From positions 1-8,048 of the forward strand of contig JAITSR010000230.1 of NCBI GenBank assembly GCA_031287655.1: 8,048 bases of DNA, given 5' to 3'. This document shows, one piece after another, positions 4,620 to 8,048 of this stretch; the first letter of the stretch is position 1; each line of letters starts with the position of its first letter. Under the pieces are notes generated by a model that saw only the letters and a program-made list of their open reading frames with translations, did no database searches and had not been told where the DNA came from. The translations under genes and the position numbers were made by a program. Source of the stretch: Clostridiales bacterium. GTDB taxonomy: Bacteria > Bacillota > Clostridia > WRLR01.

Positions 4620-5471
4620 CTAGCCTTTTACCGCGCCGCCGGTCACGCCCTCCACATAATTTTTCTGCATGAACATGAACAGCACCGCGATCGGGATCGC
4701 GACGAGCACCGCGCCCGCGCAGAACGACGTGTAATACGTCGTGATATGCTCGCGGTCGAGCATGTGGAACAGGCCGAGCGCGATCGTGTAGCTCTGGTAG
4801 TTGTCCTTCATGATTACGCCCGCGAGAATGAAATCGACCCACGGCCCCATGAAGGACGTCAGCACCGCGTAGGTGATGATCGGCGTGGACATCGGCAGCG
4901 TCAGCTTGTAGAACGTCTGCCAGCGCGTCGCGCCGTCGAGCAGCGCGGCCTCGTCGAGCGCGCGCGGGATCGTGTCGAAGAAGCCCTTCACGATGTAGTA
5001 GCCGAGCCCCGCGCCGCCCGAATACACGAGCACGAGCGCGGCGAGCGTCTTGTCGAGTCCCGCGAGCTTTAGGAGATGGTAGATCGCGATGACCGACATG
5101 AAGCCCGGGAACATGCCGAGAATCAGCGCGACGTTGATGATCGGGCGGCGCGCCGCAAAGCGCAGGCGCGAGAGCGTGTAGGCGACCATCAGTACAAAGG
5201 CCGTCGAGATCACGCAGCTCAAAATCGCGACGAGCAGCGTGTTCATAAACCATTGCGGGTAGTTGAACGACGTCGTCTCCGTAAACAGCGCGATATAGTT
5301 GCCGAGCGTGTAGCCCTTGGGCATGATGTAGCCGTCGAGGGTCGGCCCCCGCTCAACCTTGAAGGACAGGATCACGAGGTACGCGATCGGCAGCACCCAA
5401 ACCAGCGACAGGACGCCAAGGATTGCGTATATAACCCCGTTTGATAAACGTGCGCGAGCTCGCAGACTCAT
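4620..5471 (-). CDS. malG: Sugar ABC transporter permease, MalG type
   Basis: Inner-membrane permease subunit of a carbohydrate importer of the maltose/maltodextrin type, 283 aa, standard length. A short cytosolic N-terminus (MSLRARARLS) precedes six predicted helices (about 13-36, 76-100, 111-132, 142-165, 199-220, 247-269). The EAA loop that docks the ATPase is at 174-193 (EAALLDGATRWQTFYKLTLP), with the invariant Gly180. The C-terminus QKNYVEGVTGGAVKG is typical of MalG/MdxG proteins. The ATG overlaps the stop of the upstream permease as ATGA, and AAGGAGG lies about 10 nt before it inside the upstream gene, so the two are translationally coupled for equal amounts. No MalK-type ATPase gene follows; a shared MsmK-like ATPase elsewhere would be needed. 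Substrate is inferred from family resemblance and could be another oligosaccharide. Confidence 0.92.
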   Translation of the reverse strand: MSLRARARLSNGVIYAILGVLSLVWVLPIAYLVILSFKVERGPTLDGYIMPKGYTLGNYIALFTETTSFNYPQWFMNTLLVAILSCVISTAFVLMVAYTLSRLRFAARRPIINVALILGMFPGFMSVIAIYHLLKLAGLDKTLAALVLVYSGGAGLGYYIVKGFFDTIPRALDEAALLDGATRWQTFYKLTLPMSTPIITYAVLTSFMGPWVDFILAGVIMKDNYQSYTIALGLFHMLDREHITTYYTSFCAGAVLVAIPIAVLFMFMQKNYVEGVTGGAVKG

Positions 5472-6910
5472 GAGAATGTCTCCTCCTTCTTCGACGACGC
5501 GGTCAGGTTAAACGTGAGCAGCGAGACGCCGCCGCAGACGATGAATACAAGAATACCGATCGTGGACGCGAGGTTATAGTCCTGAAAATTCACGGTCAGC
5601 CGGTACAGCCATGTCACAAGCAGGTCCGTCTTGCCGCCCTGATAGTAGTCGAGCGAATTGGGCCCGCCCTCGGTCAAAAAGAAGATCGCGTTAAAGTTGT
5701 TGATGTTGCCGATGAACTGCGTGATCAGATAGGGCGTCGTCACAAACAGCATGTACGGCAGCGTGATGCTGCGGAACTGGCGCACGGGCTTGGCCCCGTC
5801 GATCCGCGCCGCTTCGTAGAGGTCCGCCGGGATATTCATCAAAATGCCCGACGTGATCAAAATCGTGTAGGGGATGCCGATCCAGAGGTTGACGATGATG
5901 ACCGTGACCTTCGCGAGGAACGGGTCCGTCAGAAAATTGACCGGCGCGTCTGTGATATGCAGCACATTTTGCAGCAGGATGTTGATCGCGCCCTGTGCGC
6001 CCAGCATTTGCCGCATGAGCAGCAGCGTGACGAACGCGGGCACGGCGATCGACAGCACGAAGCAGAAGCGCCACAGTCCTTTGAGCCGGATGCCCTTCTT
6101 GTTGATCATCAGCGCTATGACCATGCCAAAGACGTAATTGAGAAAAGTCGCGAACACGGCCCAGATCAGCGTCCAGCCGAGGATATGGAAAAAAGTCGTC
6201 GACTTCTGCGGATTGCCCCAGAAAATGTCCTGAAAATTGCCAAGGCCGACCCATGTGAACAGGTTGCCGGGCGGCTGGTGCGCGCGGTCGAAGTTTGTGA
6301 ACGCGAGCAGGACCATGAACACGAGCGGCAGCACTGTAAACGCGATCACGCCGACCGCCGGGAGCCCGAGCAGCGTCGAGTGCAGATTCCGGTCGAGCAG
6401 CGAGGTCAAGTCCTCAAGGAACGTCGCGGGGCGTTTCCCGGACGCGGCGGTCAGCTGCGCGCGGTACGCGGCGCGGAGGCTCGCAAAATACACGAGCGCA
6501 AACGCCACTGTGACAAAGATCGTCAGCACGCCGAACAGGAGAATCTGCATCGAGTTGTCGCCCGGCGTGTTGATGAAAATCTGATCCTTCTCGTCCCAGA
6601 CCTCGTTGAACAGCTTGGTCCCGAGCGTGTTGATCCGGGACAGATATTGGAGCCCGAAGCCGATCAGATAGAACAGATAGCCGATTTCGACGGCGAAAAA
6701 CAGGAGCCCTTTGATAAACTGCCTGCGGGCGACACATCCAAAGCCCATCAAAACAAAGCTCAGGCGCGTTGCGATATCCCCGAACCGCGCGGCCTCGGCG
6801 ACCCCCGACAGGCCATGCGCGGGCGGCCGTTCGGGCGCGCCGCGGGGCGCCTGCCCGGCCGCGGCGCCGACCGCTTGACCGCCTACATTCCCGTTGTCAT
6901 TTTTCGCCAT
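5468..6910 (-). CDS. malF: Sugar ABC transporter permease, MalF type, with extended N-terminus
   Basis: Second membrane subunit of the same importer, 480 aa from the ATG chosen here. An in-frame GTG lies 6 nt further upstream (6916), but AAGGAGG at 6920-6926 is 9 nt from the ATG and only 3 nt from the GTG, so the ATG is preferred. Residues 1-40 are a Gly/Ala/Pro-rich, probably disordered cytosolic tail. Residues 60-145 hold extra membrane segments (about 67-90 and 122-145) with a soluble stretch between them, as in Gram-positive MdxF/GanP-type proteins. The transport core (about 183-470) carries the EAA loop at 366-385 (EAARIDGAKPVRQFRSITLP). The LTEGGPN and TDLLVTWLYRLTV motifs near 412-440 are typical of MalF. 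The binding protein gene is 60 nt upstream and the MalG-type gene overlaps by 4 nt. Confidence 0.93.
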   Translation of the reverse strand: MAKNDNGNVGGQAVGAAAGQAPRGAPERPPAHGLSGVAEAARFGDIATRLSFVLMGFGCVARRQFIKGLLFFAVEIGYLFYLIGFGLQYLSRINTLGTKLFNEVWDEKDQIFINTPGDNSMQILLFGVLTIFVTVAFALVYFASLRAAYRAQLTAASGKRPATFLEDLTSLLDRNLHSTLLGLPAVGVIAFTVLPLVFMVLLAFTNFDRAHQPPGNLFTWVGLGNFQDIFWGNPQKSTTFFHILGWTLIWAVFATFLNYVFGMVIALMINKKGIRLKGLWRFCFVLSIAVPAFVTLLLMRQMLGAQGAINILLQNVLHITDAPVNFLTDPFLAKVTVIIVNLWIGIPYTILITSGILMNIPADLYEAARIDGAKPVRQFRSITLPYMLFVTTPYLITQFIGNINNFNAIFFLTEGGPNSLDYYQGGKTDLLVTWLYRLTVNFQDYNLASTIGILVFIVCGGVSLLTFNLTASSKKEETFS

Positions 6911-6930
6911 AATCACTTACCTCCTTCGGG

Positions 6931-6972
6931 CGACCAAATGGTCGGCTTACCAATTGTTCTTTTGATACAATT
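6931..6972 (-). repeat. Two small hairpins in the binding protein-permease gap
   Basis: In the 60-nt gap, AATTGT and ACAATT (6952-6957 and 6967-6972, the latter overlapping the stop codon) form a 6-bp stem. CGACC and GGTCG (6931-6935, 6940-6944) form a 5-bp stem with a 4-nt loop, 4 nt before the ribosome binding site of the MalF-type gene. Such structures in malE-malF gaps can protect the upstream mRNA from 3' decay and favour excess binding protein. Both stems are short. Confidence 0.4.
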
Positions 6973-8048
6973 ATACGGTCGTGATCTGCGCGACCATGTT
7001 GTCCAGCATTTCCTGCAGCGCCTTTGAGTAATCCCTCTGCTCCATCGCGAGGCCGAACGCCTCGGCCGGGTTCCAATACGCGCCGAGCACGTCGTTCTGC
7101 GGCAGCGCAAACGCGTTCTGCGCGCCGAGCGCGGAGAGGGCGATGTTTTCCGCGACCTCGGGGCTCTCCGACGCCTCCGTGTTCGACGGCCCGTAGGAGC
7201 GCGCCGCAAAGCGCTTTAACTGATTTTCCTTGTTCGTGAGCCAGTCCGCGAGGTCCATCGCGGCGACCGGCGATTTTGTCAGGCTGTTCACGCCGATCAG
7301 CTTGTAGCCGCCAAACGAGGCCATCTGCACCTGCGCGCCGCCCTTTGTGAACGTCGGCAGCTTGACCGCCGCGTAGTTTTCGCCGAGCTTGGCCTCGACG
7401 TCGGCGGAGAGCCACGCGCCGGAGACACCCGCGGCGAGCGAGCCGCCGATGCTGCCCGTCAGCGTCGTGTCGTCGCCCGTCGTAAACGCCGGGTCCGCCG
7501 TAAAGGCTTTGATCGCCTCGGCCGCCGCGAGCCCGTCCGCGTTGTTAAAGTCGCAGACCTGCAAGCCGGCTTCGTCGAGCGTCAGATTGCAGCCCGCGCC
7601 CAAAAAGAACGACGCGATGTACCAGCCGTTCGACACGTCCATATAGACCTTCTTGCCCTTCTCGTTCGCGACCTTGAGCATTTGATCGAGCGACTTCACA
7701 TCGTCCTCCGAAAAGACGCTCTTGTCATAATACATGAAGTAGCCGTTGTCCGCGGTCATCGGATACGCGTACAGCGCGTCCTGATAGGTCGCGGCGTCGA
7801 TCGAGCCGGGCATGTTGCGCGCCGTGATGTCGTCTTTGTTCCTTGTGACCTTGTAGAGCGCGGAGGTTTGCGCGAGCTCGCGCAGCTGGTCGTTCGGGAA
7901 CATAAACACGTCCGCGGCGGCCTCGGGGTCCTCGCTGTAGCGCGAGCGAGCGTCGGCCTCGGACACAACGCCGTAGTCAAACTGGTACGAGGCCTCGGGA
8001 TGCGCCGCCGCAAACGCCTCGCACATTTCCTTTAGCAGCGCCTGCTCG
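6971..8048 (-). CDS. malE: Sugar ABC transporter substrate-binding protein, MalE type, 5' partial
   Basis: Extracellular solute-binding protein that would capture sugar and deliver it to the two permeases encoded downstream. The frame stays open to the window edge, so the signal peptide and probable lipobox are outside; 358 residues are visible. The visible part starts EQALLKEMCEAFAAAHPE, the first helix of a family 1 binding protein. It continues through ADVFMFPNDQLRELA, the hinge-proximal ALYAYPMTADNGYFMYYDKSVF (family pattern: predicted substrate-site Tyr and YYDK), GVSGAWLSADVEAKLG, ASFGGYKLIGVN, and RSYGPSNTEASESPEV near the C-terminus. This order is that of clostridial maltose/maltodextrin-type binding proteins. 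The ATG at 8024-8026 is internal, not the start. It is the promoter-proximal gene, as expected for the most abundant component. The exact sugar cannot be fixed from sequence. Confidence 0.92.
   Translation of the reverse strand, partial: EQALLKEMCEAFAAAHPEASYQFDYGVVSEADARSRYSEDPEAAADVFMFPNDQLRELAQTSALYKVTRNKDDITARNMPGSIDAATYQDALYAYPMTADNGYFMYYDKSVFSEDDVKSLDQMLKVANEKGKKVYMDVSNGWYIASFFLGAGCNLTLDEAGLQVCDFNNADGLAAAEAIKAFTADPAFTTGDDTTLTGSIGGSLAAGVSGAWLSADVEAKLGENYAAVKLPTFTKGGAQVQMASFGGYKLIGVNSLTKSPVAAMDLADWLTNKENQLKRFAARSYGPSNTEASESPEVAENIALSALGAQNAFALPQNDVLGAYWNPAEAFGLAMEQRDYSKALQEMLDNMVAQITTV

Noticed and set aside
4531..5253. 240-codon minus-strand frame rich in Arg, Ala and His
   Set aside because: It is a shadow of the MalG-type gene in a different frame: composition is Arg/Ala/His-heavy without domains, while the overlapping frame has a clear EAA loop and membrane helices.
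5957..7027. 356-codon plus-strand frame opposite the MalF-type gene
   Set aside because: Charged, Gln/Arg/Glu-rich antisense frame typical of GC-rich coding DNA; the minus strand carries the real permease motifs.
1..8048. CRISPR arrays, tRNA or rRNA genes, insertion sequences, integrases, prophage genes
   Set aside because: No regularly spaced repeats, clover-leaf sequences, transposase motifs or phage structural genes were seen on either strand.

Overview
The window looks like a stretch of a GC-rich Firmicutes chromosome, most plausibly a gut-type clostridium (Oscillospirales-like). This is inferred from strong AGGAGG-type ribosome binding sites, an ammonium transporter fused to a P-II signalling domain, a MalE/MalF/MalG-type sugar importer with no ATPase gene beside it, and a clostridial-style aldo/keto reductase carrying an iron-sulfur tail. 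I ran no database search; family assignments rest on motifs read by eye.

Layout. 1-997 (+) is the 3' part of an Amt-PII fusion gene. 998-1132 separates it from a convergent gene and holds a 19-bp perfect hairpin. 1133-2335 (-) is an aldo/keto reductase with eight C-terminal cysteines arranged for two iron-sulfur clusters. Its roughly 240-nt upstream region holds a predicted promoter and a nested inverted repeat. 2576-3646 (-) is a membrane-anchored glycosyltransferase (GT2 plus GtrA domains), visibly more AT-rich than its surroundings. 3647-4534 looks like accumulated accessory DNA: the tail of a histidine-kinase-like gene on the minus strand, a small Cys-rich DUF3795-like gene on the plus strand with an awkward start, and a truncated Phd/YefM-like antitoxin with no toxin. 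A 16-bp hairpin at 4544-4581 closes that segment. 4620-8048 (-) is an ABC sugar uptake operon in the order binding protein, MalF-type permease, MalG-type permease. The binding-protein gene runs off the right edge.

How the genes work together. The three ABC genes form one transcription unit running leftward: the two permeases overlap by ATGA, and a 60-nt gap with two small hairpins follows the binding-protein gene. The energising ATPase must come from elsewhere, as is common in Firmicutes. The Amt-PII protein links ammonium transport to nitrogen sensing in one chain. The middle segment (about 2576-4534) does not form an obvious pathway; it reads as an insertion hotspot between two core-metabolism loci.

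I do not see a clearly new system such as a CRISPR array, retron or phage module. The best candidates for a second look are the Amt-PII fusion, the structured leader of the reductase gene, the orphan antitoxin fused into an operon-like arrangement with the Cys-rich protein, and the decayed kinase tail.
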